DNA of 64,000 bases, taken from positions 54,503-118,502 of the forward strand of contig JAPPDF010000003.1 of assembly GCA_028875575.1 (NCBI GenBank), given 5' to 3'. The position numbers and the translations under genes were made by a program. The stretch comes from Acidobacteriota bacterium. Its GTDB lineage: Bacteria > Acidobacteriota > Terriglobia > Versatilivoradales > Versatilivoraceae. Position 1 is the stretch's first letter; each line of letters opens with the position of its first letter. Below the pieces are notes generated by a model that worked only from the letters and a program-made list of their open reading frames with translations, was not told where the DNA came from and ran no database searches. Shown piece after piece: positions 1 to 8,662 of this stretch.

Positions 1-165
1 CATCTGCCTCCCGAACACTACCCCAGGAAGGGAACCAACCAGGTCGGTGTGACCCTGGTCAAGCGGGATCCCAAGATCAGTGGACCTGTCAACGTGGTGG
101 ATGTGGACTGCCACATCGACTACCGTCACCATCGGAATTTCGAAGACTCGCCCATCCAGTACTGA
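1..165 (+). CDS. C-terminal fragment of an unidentified protein
   Basis: An open frame enters from the left edge and runs 54 codons to a TGA at 163-165. The visible residues include a His/Asp-rich stretch (DVDCHIDYRHHRNFED) near the end. I do not recognise a family from this tail. Codon use matches the rest of the window, which is why I treat it as a real gene end rather than chance. The 153 bases after it hold no gene, only a CACGAAGG-type repeat. Confidence 0.5.
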   Translation, partial: HLPPEHYPRKGTNQVGVTLVKRDPKISGPVNVVDVDCHIDYRHHRNFEDSPIQY

Positions 166-247
166 GCGGACAGTTGGACTTTAGAGCTCAGTTTGCAACC
201 TTGGTATCAGGTCGTGCCCGTCGCGGTTAACCTAAACGCCTTAGTGG

Positions 248-282
248 CCCTTCGTCGTTCTTCGTGTTCCTTCGTGGATTCC
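248..282 (-). repeat. CACGAAGG-type short repeat array, copy 1
   Basis: Read on the minus strand this is a run of degenerate 9-11-base units (CCACGAAGG, ACACGAAG, CGACGAAGG). The same unit recurs on the plus strand at 38271-38362 and 43028-43070. It lies between two gene ends (the partial gene and the MFS gene), so it is intergenic. Such CACGAAG arrays are widespread in many bacterial genomes; their function is unknown to me. Confidence 0.6.
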
Positions 283-318
283 TCTGTTTGATCCTTGGCG
301 GATCGTCGCCCGGTCGTA

Positions 319-1638
319 TCAGCCTTTCGGCTTGGCGGGTCTGATGATGGGCAGCCGGAAAACCAGCCAGAGCGCCGCCAGGATGGTGGCGATGGCAAAG
401 CCGAAGCTGGCGGGGAATCCGAACCCGTCGGTGAGGGCTCCGTGGGTGGCGGGAGCCACGCTGGATGCCAGCGGAGCCAGGGCCATGACCGACATGTTGC
501 GGGCTCCCTCCGCCGCCGGCGACATACTGACAACGTAATTGGGAAGATAGGCTCCCCCCAGCTCTCCCGCTCCCAGCAACCCGAAGGAAAGCAGGTAGCC
601 GTAGCCCGGCACCAGCCAGGCCCAGGCGATCCCGGCTCCCACCAGCAAAACCGTGGTGGTCACCGGAGAGCGGATTCCCCTGCGAAGCGCCAGGAATCCC
701 AGCAGGAACCCGGCCACCGACTTGAATCCGAAGCGAAGGGCCATCACCAGTCCCGAAAACTCCCTCGGTTCCCTCCCCATGGCTACCTTGGTGTAGAGCG
801 ATAGGTTGGGCATGGAGGAAAGCGAGAAGTACCAGAGCACGTAGGCGATCCAGGTCAGGGCCAGGGGGCGGGAGGAGAAGAAGGCCCCGACGCTGCGGCG
901 GAGATAGGGCAGCAAGGGCGGGCGCTGTTCCTTTTCCTTGACCGGAACCAGTTGGTAGCGGCTGCTGAGAAAGGAGACCGTGGCCATGCAGGGCACGCCG
1001 ATTCCGTAAAGAAAGGCGAAGTCCAGGGGATATTCCAGGAAGGGAAGTCCCCGGTTCAGAACGAACTGGGCGCCCAGGGAACCGACCACCGCGGCCAGGG
1101 GAGTGAACCCGAAGGCGATGCCGAAGATTCTGGCTCTTCCGGGAGTGGTGGTCCCGCGGCGCAGGCACTGGAAGCCGAAGGCGTGGGCCACCGAGTTGGA
1201 AACCCCCTGGATGAGGCCCTGGGCCAGTAGAGCCGCGATGCGGACCGCGTTGGAGAGGGGCAGCAGCAGCGTGGTCCCCACCGCGGCCAACACGGCGGTG
1301 CTGATGCCGTAGGACCAGACCACTGTGGCCCGTTCCAGGCGGTAGGGGATGAGCCAGGAACAGACCAGCGGCCCCAGTCCGCCCAGCAGATGGAGGGATG
1401 CGGGCAGGCTGGCAACCGCGTAGCTGGCGCCCAGCTTGTCGCACAGGGCCGCCTGGACGATGCCGATATAGGTCACCGGGGCGGCCAGGTAGATCAGCAC
1501 GTAGGAACAGAAGAAGAGGATGCCGTTACGGCGCTCCATGGCCGGCGTCAGCTCTCCCAGTTCCTGCTGCTCGGGGAGATTGTCGGTGGTGCCAGGAGTC
1601 GTTTCCGAGTAATCGGAAGGGTCGGTTGTTTGAAACAC
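319..1638 (-). CDS. MFS family transporter
   Basis: A 439-residue protein with a polar N-terminus of about 35 residues followed by about twelve hydrophobic segments, the size and layout of a major facilitator superfamily permease. The first membrane segment begins after MERRNGILFF (FFCSYVLIYLAAPVTYIGIVQAAL). A central polar loop with a KEKEQRPP stretch probably separates the two six-helix halves. The start used is a GTG at 1638; an ATG at 1539 just before the first membrane helix is an alternative. Substrate cannot be read from sequence. It is separated from the SDR gene upstream on the same strand by a 380-base repeat-rich gap, so it is probably transcribed separately. Confidence 0.8.
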   Translation of the reverse strand: MFQTTDPSDYSETTPGTTDNLPEQQELGELTPAMERRNGILFFCSYVLIYLAAPVTYIGIVQAALCDKLGASYAVASLPASLHLLGGLGPLVCSWLIPYRLERATVVWSYGISTAVLAAVGTTLLLPLSNAVRIAALLAQGLIQGVSNSVAHAFGFQCLRRGTTTPGRARIFGIAFGFTPLAAVVGSLGAQFVLNRGLPFLEYPLDFAFLYGIGVPCMATVSFLSSRYQLVPVKEKEQRPPLLPYLRRSVGAFFSSRPLALTWIAYVLWYFSLSSMPNLSLYTKVAMGREPREFSGLVMALRFGFKSVAGFLLGFLALRRGIRSPVTTTVLLVGAGIAWAWLVPGYGYLLSFGLLGAGELGGAYLPNYVVSMSPAAEGARNMSVMALAPLASSVAPATHGALTDGFGFPASFGFAIATILAALWLVFRLPIIRPAKPKG

Positions 1639-1734
1639 CCCTGTTTCGTCCCTTATGAGCCGCCCCGTCGCATGGGACGGCGGCGCGGCTAGCCCCTCAC
1701 CGCATCAGCCTTCGCCATTCGGCTCGGCTTCTGC

Positions 1735-1816
1735 GACTCCCCCTCAAGGGGGGAGTGATTCTTTCCAGCACAAGGCTTCCAGTAGAACACTATCACTCCC
1801 CCCTTGAGGGGGAGTC
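1735..1816. repeat. Perfect 25-bp inverted repeat with 32-base spacer
   Basis: Positions 1735-1759 and 1792-1816 are exact reverse complements, and each arm contains its own internal palindrome (CCCCCTCAAGGGGGG-like core). The element sits in the 382-base gap 1639-2020 between the MFS and SDR genes. The rest of that gap is GC-rich low-complexity sequence with no credible gene, plus a short CACTGGCCACTGACCACTAATCAC run at 2001-2024 that abuts the SDR stop codon. It could form a large cruciform or RNA hairpin, but no T-run follows, so I do not call it a Rho-independent terminator. Confidence 0.75.
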
Positions 1817-2020
1817 GGCGAGGCAAACGCGGCGTCCCTTCGACCGGGCCGCAGCCTGCAGCCGAGCCGGAGGGGGGCCAACGCGGCGCCCCGAAAGCTC
1901 CGACCGCAGTCGAACCGGTGGGGGGGCAGTCTCCCGGGTTCGTAAGAGGCCCCTGTTTCTCCCTGTAAGATCCGCCAGGCAGGGCGGGGGAACTGCCAAT
2001 CACTGGCCACTGACCACTAA

Positions 2021-2782
2021 TCACGGCTTGGGCAGCACGAAGCCTCCGTCCACCCGGAGGCAGCTTCCGGTCATGTAGGAGGAATCCGCTTCCGAAACCA
2101 TGAACAGGACGGCCTTGGCCATCTCCTCGGAGGTGCCCAGGCGACCCATCAGCAACTTGCTGCCCCGTTCCCTGATTAGCTGGTCCGAGGCGTAGGCGCG
2201 TTCTCCGGGAGTATCGATCCAGCCCGGCTCCAGAACGTTCACCCGGATCCTGTATTGGGCCAGCTCGGCCGCCCAGGTCGCCGCCATGTGGTTGATGGCG
2301 GCTTTGGCGCCGTTGTAGGCGGTGGAAAGGGCGTAGGGTCGAAAGGCGTGCACCGAGCTTACGATGGCGATGCTGCCGCCGTCTCCCTGCTTCACCATCT
2401 GGCGGGCGGCCAGTTGGCAGCAGTGGAAGACGCCCCACAGCGTCACGCCCCAGGTCTTCTCCACCTCCTCGACCTCCATTTCGAGGAAGGGCTTGCGGAT
2501 GCTGTAGGCCGCGTTGGCGACCATGATGTCCAGCCGTCCCAGCCTCTCCACCGTCTCCCGGACCATGGCTTCGTCCTGGGCCCGATCGGCCACGCTTCCC
2601 TGAAACAGGAAGGAGCGGCGTCCCAGCGCCTGGATTTCCCGAACCACTTCCTGCCCCTCCTCCGGATGGCTGTAGGCATTCACGGCGACGTCGGCGCCGT
2701 TCCTGGCCAGCTCGATGGCTGTGGCGCGGCCGATACCGCGGGATGAACCGGTGACAATGGCGACTTTGTTCTTGAGTTTCAT
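2021..2782 (-). CDS. SDR family NAD(P)-dependent oxidoreductase
   Basis: A 253-residue classical short-chain dehydrogenase/reductase. The cofactor motif TGSSRGIG is at residues 11-18, the NAA motif near 90-92, and the catalytic Ser-Tyr-Lys set is S142/S143, Y156 and K160 (YNGAK). The C-terminus LRVDGGFVLP is typical of FabG or glucose-dehydrogenase-like members. The ATG at 2782 is chosen because MKLKNKVAIVTG is the usual family start; a longer frame reaches 2866 without family support. It reduces or oxidises a small alcohol/ketone in the cytosol; the substrate is unknown. The EamA gene lies upstream on the same strand, 102 bases away. Confidence 0.85.
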   Translation of the reverse strand: MKLKNKVAIVTGSSRGIGRATAIELARNGADVAVNAYSHPEEGQEVVREIQALGRRSFLFQGSVADRAQDEAMVRETVERLGRLDIMVANAAYSIRKPFLEMEVEEVEKTWGVTLWGVFHCCQLAARQMVKQGDGGSIAIVSSVHAFRPYALSTAYNGAKAAINHMAATWAAELAQYRIRVNVLEPGWIDTPGERAYASDQLIRERGSKLLMGRLGTSEEMAKAVLFMVSEADSSYMTGSCLRVDGGFVLPKP

Positions 2783-2884
2783 TGGCGCTCGACCTCGTTT
2801 CGCAATTTGTTCCACCCGCTGAGGGATCCCAATTCTGACACAAGCCCCGTCACCCGCCAACGGCATTCGAGCACGTCTCGGGTC

Positions 2885-3793
2885 TCAAGGGACGGAGACC
2901 TCCGAGCTTCCCGATTCCTTGAGGGCCAGGTAGGTGGAGCTGATAAAGATCAGGGTCCCTCCAAGCCATACCCAGCGGTCGGGCACTTCTCCGAAGACCA
3001 GGAAACCCAGCAATGCGGCCCAGATCAACTGCAGAAAGTCGAAGGGAAGCACCGACGAGGCCTCGGCCATCTTGAAGGCCTGGGCCAGGCAGATCTGTCC
3101 CGCGGATCCCAGCAGACCCACCAGCAGCATCCAGAAGAGTTGCTCGCCGCCGGGCCATTGCCACACCGGGACGGCCGCCAGCAGAGAAAAAGGAGTGGTG
3201 ACAATCACCATGTAGGTGGCGATGGTCAGGCTGGAATCGGTGCGGGACAGCGCCTTGATGAAAATCAGCGAGACCGCCCACATCATGGCTGAAAACAGGA
3301 TGAGCGGCGGTCCCCAACCGATGGCCTGAATCCCGGGTCGCAGAATGATGGCGGCGCCCGCCATTCCGATGGCGATCACCACCAGCCGGCGCAGCCGGAA
3401 GGGCTCCTTCAGCACTAGGATGGCCAGCAGGGAGGCGAAAAGGGGCGAAGTGAAGTTGAGGGCCGCGATGGAGGCCATCGGGGTGATGAATACGGCCGAG
3501 TAGAAGGCCAGCATGGCCAGCAGATTGAAGAGTCCTCGGCCGAGGTGAAGCCGGAGCCGGCGGGTCTTCAGGATCGCTGGGCCGCTGCCGGCCTGCCAGG
3601 CGACCAGCGCCGCCAGTCCGAAAAAGTTGCGGAAGAAAGCCAGTTGAAAGGGGTGCAGCCGGCCGGGGACCATTCGAACACAGATCACCATGCCGGTCAC
3701 CAGCAGGGTGGCCAGTGCCATCAGCAAGGCTCCTGAAATCCTGTGAGTGGAAGGGGCTTCCCGCATTTCGTGCCGCTTGGTTGAATCCATCAT
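2885..3793 (-). CDS. EamA/DMT family membrane transporter
   Basis: About 302 residues with ten hydrophobic segments arranged as two EamA repeats. The first begins at SGALLMALATLLVTGMVICVR and the second at GWGPPLILFSAMMWAVSLIFIK. The family (drug/metabolite transporter superfamily) exports amino acids, nucleotides or other metabolites across the inner membrane; the substrate here is not predictable. The start is uncertain: ATG-ATG at 3793/3790 is used, but ATG 3766 is also possible and none has a strong ribosome-binding site. The M50 protease gene starts divergently at 3956, so 3794-3955 likely holds promoters for both. Confidence 0.8.
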   Translation of the reverse strand: MMDSTKRHEMREAPSTHRISGALLMALATLLVTGMVICVRMVPGRLHPFQLAFFRNFFGLAALVAWQAGSGPAILKTRRLRLHLGRGLFNLLAMLAFYSAVFITPMASIAALNFTSPLFASLLAILVLKEPFRLRRLVVIAIGMAGAAIILRPGIQAIGWGPPLILFSAMMWAVSLIFIKALSRTDSSLTIATYMVIVTTPFSLLAAVPVWQWPGGEQLFWMLLVGLLGSAGQICLAQAFKMAEASSVLPFDFLQLIWAALLGFLVFGEVPDRWVWLGGTLIFISSTYLALKESGSSEVSVP

Positions 3794-3955
3794 CCGAAAA
3801 ATGCCAATACAGGGCTGTCCCACGCTGCAGCCGCAGGCCGAGTGGCGAACCGGCCCCGACACGTCTAAAATGGTTTTCGCCGGAACGGGTCAGGATCGCC
3901 GGGCGGTTTGGCCTGGAATCGCCGGCGATGGTCTTTACCGGGGAACGGGATTCCC

Positions 3956-5077
3956 ATGAAGTGGTCCTGGAAAATCGGAGAATACGCGGGCATCGGGGTC
4001 TACATCCATGCGACCTTCCTGCTGATCATCGGCTATTTCGCCATTGTCCACTGGAAGGCGGGAGGGCCCGGAGCGGCCCTGTCGGGAGTCCTCTTCATTC
4101 TTGCCCTGTTCGTCTGCATCGTGCTTCACGAGTTCGGTCACGCCCTGACCGCCCGCAGGTACGGGATCGCCACCCGGGATATCACGCTCCTGCCCATCGG
4201 GGGAGTGGCCCGCCTGGAGCGGATGCCGGAGGACCCCTGGCAGGAACTTTGGGTGGCGTTGGCCGGCCCGGCCGTCAACATCGTCATTTCGTTGGCGCTG
4301 GCCGCGGTGCTGACGGTAACCGATCAGTGGGGGGCTCTGGATCGTATCGCCTTCGATCAACTCACTTTCGGTTCGTTTCTGCCGATTCTGATGGCGGTCA
4401 ACCTCATTCTGGCCGGTTTCAACATGCTGCCGGCCTTCCCTATGGACGGCGGCAGGGTGTTGCGGGCCCTGCTGGCCATGAGGATGGACTACCTGCGGGC
4501 CACCCAGATCGCCTCCGGCCTCGGTCAGGGCATGGCCTTTCTGTTTGGATTCATCGGACTCTATTCCTGGAATCCTTTCCTGTTGTTCGTGGCCCTGTTC
4601 GTCTGGATGGGAGCCCAGCAGGAAGCATCCCTGGTGGGGATGAGGTCGGCCATGGGCGGGATTCCGGTAAGCCATTCCATGGTCACCAAGTTTCGCACGC
4701 TTTCTCCCTACGACTCCCTGGGCCAGGCAGTGGACGAGATTCTGGCCGGCTCTCAGCAGGACTTTCCGGTGGTTGAGAGCGACCGGGTGGTAGGAGTCCT
4801 GACACGATCCGACCTGCTGGTCGCCTTGGCCAAGCAGGGCTTGAGCACCCCGGTGTCCTCGGTAATGCGGCGGGATTTTCAAATGGTGGAGGCCACCGAA
4901 ATGCTGGAGCTGGCTTTTGCCCGTCTGCAAAAGTGCAAGTGCCGCACCATGCCCGTGATCCGAAACGGTCGCCTGTCGGGTCTGTTGACCATGGAGAACG
5001 TGGGTGAGTTTCTCAGCATTCATTCCGCCCTGAACCAGGCCAAGCGAGGACTCAAGCACAGCGTCTTCGAATCCTGA
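3956..5077 (+). CDS. Site-2 protease family (M50) membrane metalloprotease with two CBS domains
   Basis: A 373-residue intramembrane zinc protease. Hydrophobic segments surround the zinc motif HEFGH (residues 58-62) and the third ligand lies in the FPMDGGR motif (D164). After the last membrane helix a tandem CBS pair fills about residues 230-370 and would bind adenosine nucleotides and regulate activity. This is the known bacterial S2P/CBS architecture (SpoIVFB-like subgroup). The ATG at 3956 is preferred over one at 3908 because a purine-rich GGGGAACGGGA precedes it and the first helix follows at the family position. Its stop is separated by a single base from the stop of the convergent DUF512 gene. 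The substrate is unknown. Confidence 0.9.
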   Translation: MKWSWKIGEYAGIGVYIHATFLLIIGYFAIVHWKAGGPGAALSGVLFILALFVCIVLHEFGHALTARRYGIATRDITLLPIGGVARLERMPEDPWQELWVALAGPAVNIVISLALAAVLTVTDQWGALDRIAFDQLTFGSFLPILMAVNLILAGFNMLPAFPMDGGRVLRALLAMRMDYLRATQIASGLGQGMAFLFGFIGLYSWNPFLLFVALFVWMGAQQEASLVGMRSAMGGIPVSHSMVTKFRTLSPYDSLGQAVDEILAGSQQDFPVVESDRVVGVLTRSDLLVALAKQGLSTPVSSVMRRDFQMVEATEMLELAFARLQKCKCRTMPVIRNGRLSGLLTMENVGEFLSIHSALNQAKRGLKHSVFES

Positions 5078-5078
5078 T

Positions 5079-6449
5079 TCAACGGCCTGCCCTGACCGGA
5101 TTTGCTTCCATTCCTGTTTCCGCTCCCTGCAGGATAGCCTCGAAGAATTCGTTCAGGTGGAAGCCGCCGCCCCGCACGGGCACGCCCAGTCGTTCTTCCA
5201 GGTCCGCCCGCACCCAGTCGTCCAGAAACAGGCCGTCTTCCCCCGTCATGGATTCGGAGGGAATGACGACGAAGTCTCCGTGAACCCGGCCGTTCAGGCA
5301 GGCGAAAATGTCCGACCCCGTCAGCAACCCCGCCACGGTGATCCCGCCGCCGAAGTAGCGGTTTTCCACCAGCTCGCACCGCAGGTCGGTTCCCAGAGCG
5401 GCGTTCATTCTTTCAATACAGTTCTTCAGGATCGGATGAAAGATCCTGCCGGTCGCAACCGTCCCGCGAATCGAGGCCGTGGGCGGCTCCCACCGGTTTT
5501 CCATCTCCCGGTGGAACTCGTCCAGAAAGGTCCGCACCATGCCCACCCCGTTCTCGACCAGGGGGAAATCGCCGTAGTGGGAACGGGGCGGAATGGCCTG
5601 CGAGGCCATGATGAAGAACTCGTCTCCCAGAAAGCAGAACGGGGTGCCGTGGGACTCCCGAATGCGCTCCTGGATGGCGGAGACATGGGCAATGGTCTTG
5701 CGGGCATAGTCGGCGTCGACCGGCGTCAATCGGGGCAACCCCTGGCGGTGGTCCGTCAGTCCGACCGGGACGATCGACAGGGTCATCACCTGGGGATAAA
5801 ACTCCAGCAGATCGGCGATGCTTCTTTCCAGGTGGGCTCCGTCGTTGATCCCCGGCATCAACACGATCTGGGTGTGCAGCCGGATGCCGCCCTGAATGAG
5901 GCGTCGCATGTTTCCCAAAAGGTCGTCGGGCTTGCGGTTCTGCAGCAGATATTGGCGCAGCCCGGGTTCGGTGGCGTGGACGGAAACATAGAGGGGTGAG
6001 AGCCGCTGCTCGAATATCCGCTGAAAGTCCTTTTCGGAGAGGTTGGTGAGGGTCAGGTAGTGGCCGAACAGGAATGAGAGCCGGAAGTCCTCGTCCTTGA
6101 CCCTCAAGGTGCGGCGAACCTGCTTGCCGCGCGGCAGTTGGTGCACGAAGCAGAAGATGCAGTTGTTCTTGCAGATCCGGGTCTGGATGGGCTCGAGCTC
6201 GAGACCCAGGTCTTCGTCCTCTTCCTTTTCAATCTCGATATCCCAAAGCTCTCCGGATTTCTTGGCCACCGAGAGAGTCAGTTCCCGATCGACCAATGAG
6301 CTCAAGTAGCGGAAGTCCAGGGCATCTTTCACTTCACGGCGGTCGATGGACAGCAGGCGGTCGCCCGGTTCGATGCCCACTTCCTGAGCGATGGAGCCTT
6401 CTTCCACCCTATCGACGGCGACTCCCGTAGTGGACCGGTTTTCGGGCAT
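5079..6449 (-). CDS. PDZ-domain, radical-SAM-like DUF512 protein
   Basis: A 456-residue protein with three recognisable parts: an N-terminal PDZ-like segment (about residues 8-45, GVAVDRVEEGSIAQEVGIEPGD), a cysteine cluster C93-x3-C97-x2-C100 (CKNNCIFC) matching a radical SAM iron-sulphur motif, and a C-terminal DUF512 region. The family (often annotated as DUF512 Fe-S oxidoreductase) has no firmly established reaction that I can name. The ATG at 6449 is chosen because it begins the PDZ homology; the open frame continues far upstream but overlaps pgsA in the wrong frame. pgsA lies 32 bases upstream on the same strand, so the two are probably co-transcribed. Confidence 0.85.
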   Translation of the reverse strand: MPENRSTTGVAVDRVEEGSIAQEVGIEPGDRLLSIDRREVKDALDFRYLSSLVDRELTLSVAKKSGELWDIEIEKEEDEDLGLELEPIQTRICKNNCIFCFVHQLPRGKQVRRTLRVKDEDFRLSFLFGHYLTLTNLSEKDFQRIFEQRLSPLYVSVHATEPGLRQYLLQNRKPDDLLGNMRRLIQGGIRLHTQIVLMPGINDGAHLERSIADLLEFYPQVMTLSIVPVGLTDHRQGLPRLTPVDADYARKTIAHVSAIQERIRESHGTPFCFLGDEFFIMASQAIPPRSHYGDFPLVENGVGMVRTFLDEFHREMENRWEPPTASIRGTVATGRIFHPILKNCIERMNAALGTDLRCELVENRYFGGGITVAGLLTGSDIFACLNGRVHGDFVVIPSESMTGEDGLFLDDWVRADLEERLGVPVRGGGFHLNEFFEAILQGAETGMEANPVRAGR

Positions 6450-6481
6450 GGCGGATGGGCGGAGCGGATCCCGCGCGGGGC

Positions 6482-7054
6482 TCAGGCCGGAGCCGGCCCC
6501 TCGGAGACCATTCTCTTCCCCCTGTAGATATAGTGCAGTCCGGAGAAGACCGTAATGGCTCCCGTGACCGGGTAAAGCACCCAAAGCCACTGGGGAACGG
6601 TCTCCAGGTAGTTGAAAAGCAGCACCAGGGTCAGGGTTACGATCTGAATGAGCGTGGCGGCCTTTCCGTAAATGGAGGGAGGAAAGTTTCGATGACCGGT
6701 CATCAACAGAATGATGAGTGTGCTCACGATCAGAAAAACATCCCGGCTGAGGACCAGGATGGTAAGCCAGAGCGGTATCAGGTTGGGCAACTCCAGGTCC
6801 TTGATGGACAGGACGACGAAAGCGGTGGTCAGCAGCAGCTTGTCGGCGATGGGATCCAGCAGGGCTCCCAGGGAAGTCTTCTGCTGCAGCCACCGGGCCA
6901 TCAGGCCGTCCAGGCCATCCGTAACCCCCGCCAGCAGGAAGACGAAGAAGGCCCAGCCGAGCTGGTTGTAGAGCAGAAGGTTGACGAACACCGGTATGAA
7001 GGCCATTCTCAGAATGGTGATCTGATTGGCGGGCGTGAGCAGTTGGGAGGTCAT
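6482..7054 (-). CDS. pgsA: CDP-diacylglycerol-glycerol-3-phosphate 3-phosphatidyltransferase
   Basis: A 190-residue membrane enzyme of the CDP-alcohol phosphatidyltransferase family. The diagnostic motif DG-x-DG-x2-AR-x8-G-x3-D-x3-D is complete (D46, D49, G63, D67, D71). PgsA joins CDP-diacylglycerol with glycerol-3-phosphate to give phosphatidylglycerol phosphate, the committed step to phosphatidylglycerol and cardiolipin, in the inner membrane. The length matches the family. The ATG at 7054 (MTSQLLTPANQITILRM) fits homologues; a TTG at 7096 would add 14 residues. A related CDP-alcohol transferase cannot be fully excluded, but the TPANQITILRM start favours PgsA. Confidence 0.88.
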   Translation of the reverse strand: MTSQLLTPANQITILRMAFIPVFVNLLLYNQLGWAFFVFLLAGVTDGLDGLMARWLQQKTSLGALLDPIADKLLLTTAFVVLSIKDLELPNLIPLWLTILVLSRDVFLIVSTLIILLMTGHRNFPPSIYGKAATLIQIVTLTLVLLFNYLETVPQWLWVLYPVTGAITVFSGLHYIYRGKRMVSEGPAPA

Positions 7055-7298
7055 TGCCAGTGGACTGTCGAAAACCGGTTCTGCGGGCGAAAACAAGAAA
7101 TGTTATCGGGCCGTGCGAAGGGCTGTCAACGCAATTCCCGGACCTCGAGCGGGTACCTCCGAATGAGGACTGTGCGCCGCCGGAAGCAACCGGCGGAACG
7201 CACTCCATTCGCCCATGGCCGCCAACGGCAAGGAAGCTTGCCGTGTGGACGCCTGAAGGCGGGAGGGCTTTAGAATGAGGTGTTTCGGGAGAAAGGGA

Positions 7299-7373
<75 letters not shown>

Positions 7374-7464
7374 CGATCCGGGTTGAAATCCTCGCCGGGG
7401 ATTGTGGCACGCCTCCTTCAACCTTGACAAGCTCAATTTCCGAGGCTGTGGCGCACCCTGGCTA

Positions 7465-7842
7465 CTAAGAGCCTCGAGCCGGCGGTGTCGAGGGACGGCT
7501 GAGAACGAACAGGGACACGCTGAGGGTGATCAGGATGAGCAGCGCCTGAAGGTAGGGCGAGCGGACCACGAACCACACGCTGTAACCGACCAGTCCGGAC
7601 ATCAGCACCACCGAGGCGGCCTTGGCCCCCGGGCGGATCACCTGTCCGTTTTCCCAGTCGCGCAGAATGGGTCCGAAACGTCGGTGGGCTCGCAGCCAAC
7701 CGTGAATCCGAGGCGAGCTCCTGGAGAAAAAGAAGGCCGCCAGCAACACCAGCGGGGTGGTGGGAACCAGGGGCAGGAATATCCCTGCGAATCCAATCGA
7801 AAGAGACACAAGTCCCAGTACCAGGTAGAGTTTTCTGATCAT
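7465..7842 (-). CDS. YbaN-like (DUF454) small inner-membrane protein
   Basis: A 125-residue protein starting MIRKLYLVLGLVSLSIGFAGIFLPLVPTTP in two pieces that match the YbaN/DUF454 opening, followed by RSSPRIHGWLRAHRRFGPILRDWE, the conserved cytoplasmic loop of that family, and two further hydrophobic segments. It is about the usual family size. Its function is unknown. It starts at an ATG at 7842 and is divergent from the VapBC-type pair. Confidence 0.85.
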   Translation of the reverse strand: MIRKLYLVLGLVSLSIGFAGIFLPLVPTTPLVLLAAFFFSRSSPRIHGWLRAHRRFGPILRDWENGQVIRPGAKAASVVLMSGLVGYSVWFVVRSPYLQALLILITLSVSLFVLSRPSTPPARGS

Positions 7843-7923
7843 GGATCCGAATACAAGAGCACGTCGTCAATGGGGAGTTGAACCGGGGGAGCCTTTGTCT
7901 GGGCCTCTTTCATTGGAAAGACG

Positions 7924-7962
7924 TTGACAGAAATCTGGCTATGGTGATACAGATATCTGTAT
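7924..7962 (+). promoter_or_regulatory. Promoter and palindromic operator of the VapBC-type pair
   Basis: A consensus -35 TTGACA (7924-7929) is followed 18 bases later by a weak -10-like TACAGA. A perfect 16-bp palindrome ATACAGATATCTGTAT (7947-7962) covers that -10 and runs into the ATG start at 7961. Ribbon-helix-helix antitoxins commonly bind such operators to repress their own operon. The short distance implies a nearly leaderless transcript. This is inferred from sequence only. Confidence 0.6.
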
Positions 7963-8203
7963 GAAAACGACTCTCAACTTTGACGACCACCTGATCCGCA
8001 CCGCCAAGATCCGTGCCGCTCAGCAAGGGGAGACCCTGACGCGACTGATCGAACGCGCCCTGCGAGACTACCTTGAAGCCGGCCCCCGCGACGCGGCGCG
8101 TCGTTTTCGGGCGAAGTTGCTAACCAAGCGCGGCCGTGCGGTTGCCGGGGTCAATCTGGACGACCGGGACGCCCTCTACGAGCGGATGGAGGGGGTCGAT
8201 TGA
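7961..8203 (+). CDS. Ribbon-helix-helix type antitoxin (VapB-like)
   Basis: An 80-residue protein opening MKTTLNFDDHLIRTAKIRAAQQG, the beta-strand plus helix pattern of ribbon-helix-helix/VapB antitoxins (TLNFDDHLI..AKIRA), followed by a second helix TLTRLIERALRDYL. The charged C-terminal half would wrap the toxin. It overlaps the downstream PIN toxin by four bases (TTGA), so the pair is translationally coupled. It probably represses its own promoter through the palindrome at 7947-7962. Confidence 0.85.
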   Translation: MKTTLNFDDHLIRTAKIRAAQQGETLTRLIERALRDYLEAGPRDAARRFRAKLLTKRGRAVAGVNLDDRDALYERMEGVD

Positions 8204-8631
8204 TTGCGGTCGACACCAACATTCTTATTCATGCACATCGCGCGGAGTCGCCCAAGCATCTCGTCGCTCACGCCCGTGTCGTCGCCCTCGCCGAGTCCCC
8301 CGCCCGCTGGGGTATCCCGGTGTTTTGCATCGGCGAATTCATTCGCGTCATCACCCACCCCAGGCTGTTCAATCCTCCCTACTCCGCCAACGAAGCCTGC
8401 GAGGCGCTGACCAGGCTGCTTGCCTCGCCGAGTCTGACCGTGCTTTGTCCCGGTTCCGCGTATCCGGAGCTCCTGATGGAAGCAGTCCGCGAGGCAAACG
8501 CGATTGGCAACGTCGCGTTCGATGCTCAGATCGTGGCGCTTTGCCGAGAGAATGGCATTTCCCGGCTTCTGACGGAAGATCGCGACTTCGACCGCTTTCG
8601 GGGCCTCGTCATCGAACACCTCGAGGTGTAA
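8200..8631 (+). CDS. PIN-domain toxin (VapC family)
   Basis: A 143-residue PIN-domain ribonuclease. The first acidic residue is D5 in MIAVDTNILIHAHR, a conserved Glu lies in CIGEFIRVI, and acidic residues in FDAQIVALC and LLTEDRDFDRF complete the metal site at the usual spacing. VapC toxins cleave tRNA or rRNA when freed from VapB. The start is a TTG that shares bases with the antitoxin TGA stop; no other start precedes the conserved MIAVDTN. The family assignment is firm, the RNA target unknown. Confidence 0.88.
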   Translation: MIAVDTNILIHAHRAESPKHLVAHARVVALAESPARWGIPVFCIGEFIRVITHPRLFNPPYSANEACEALTRLLASPSLTVLCPGSAYPELLMEAVREANAIGNVAFDAQIVALCRENGISRLLTEDRDFDRFRGLVIEHLEV

Positions 8632-8662
8632 ACAGGGCTCAAAGCCGATTCCCGGGATCCGG

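Noticed and set aside
248..282. CRISPR-like array
   Set aside because: Units are only 9-11 bases, directly adjacent and degenerate, with no unique spacers; no cas genes in the window.
1817..2010. Short overlapping open frames downstream of the SDR gene
   Set aside because: Low-complexity Pro/Arg-rich translations in a repeat-rich gap, with no start signals or family similarity.
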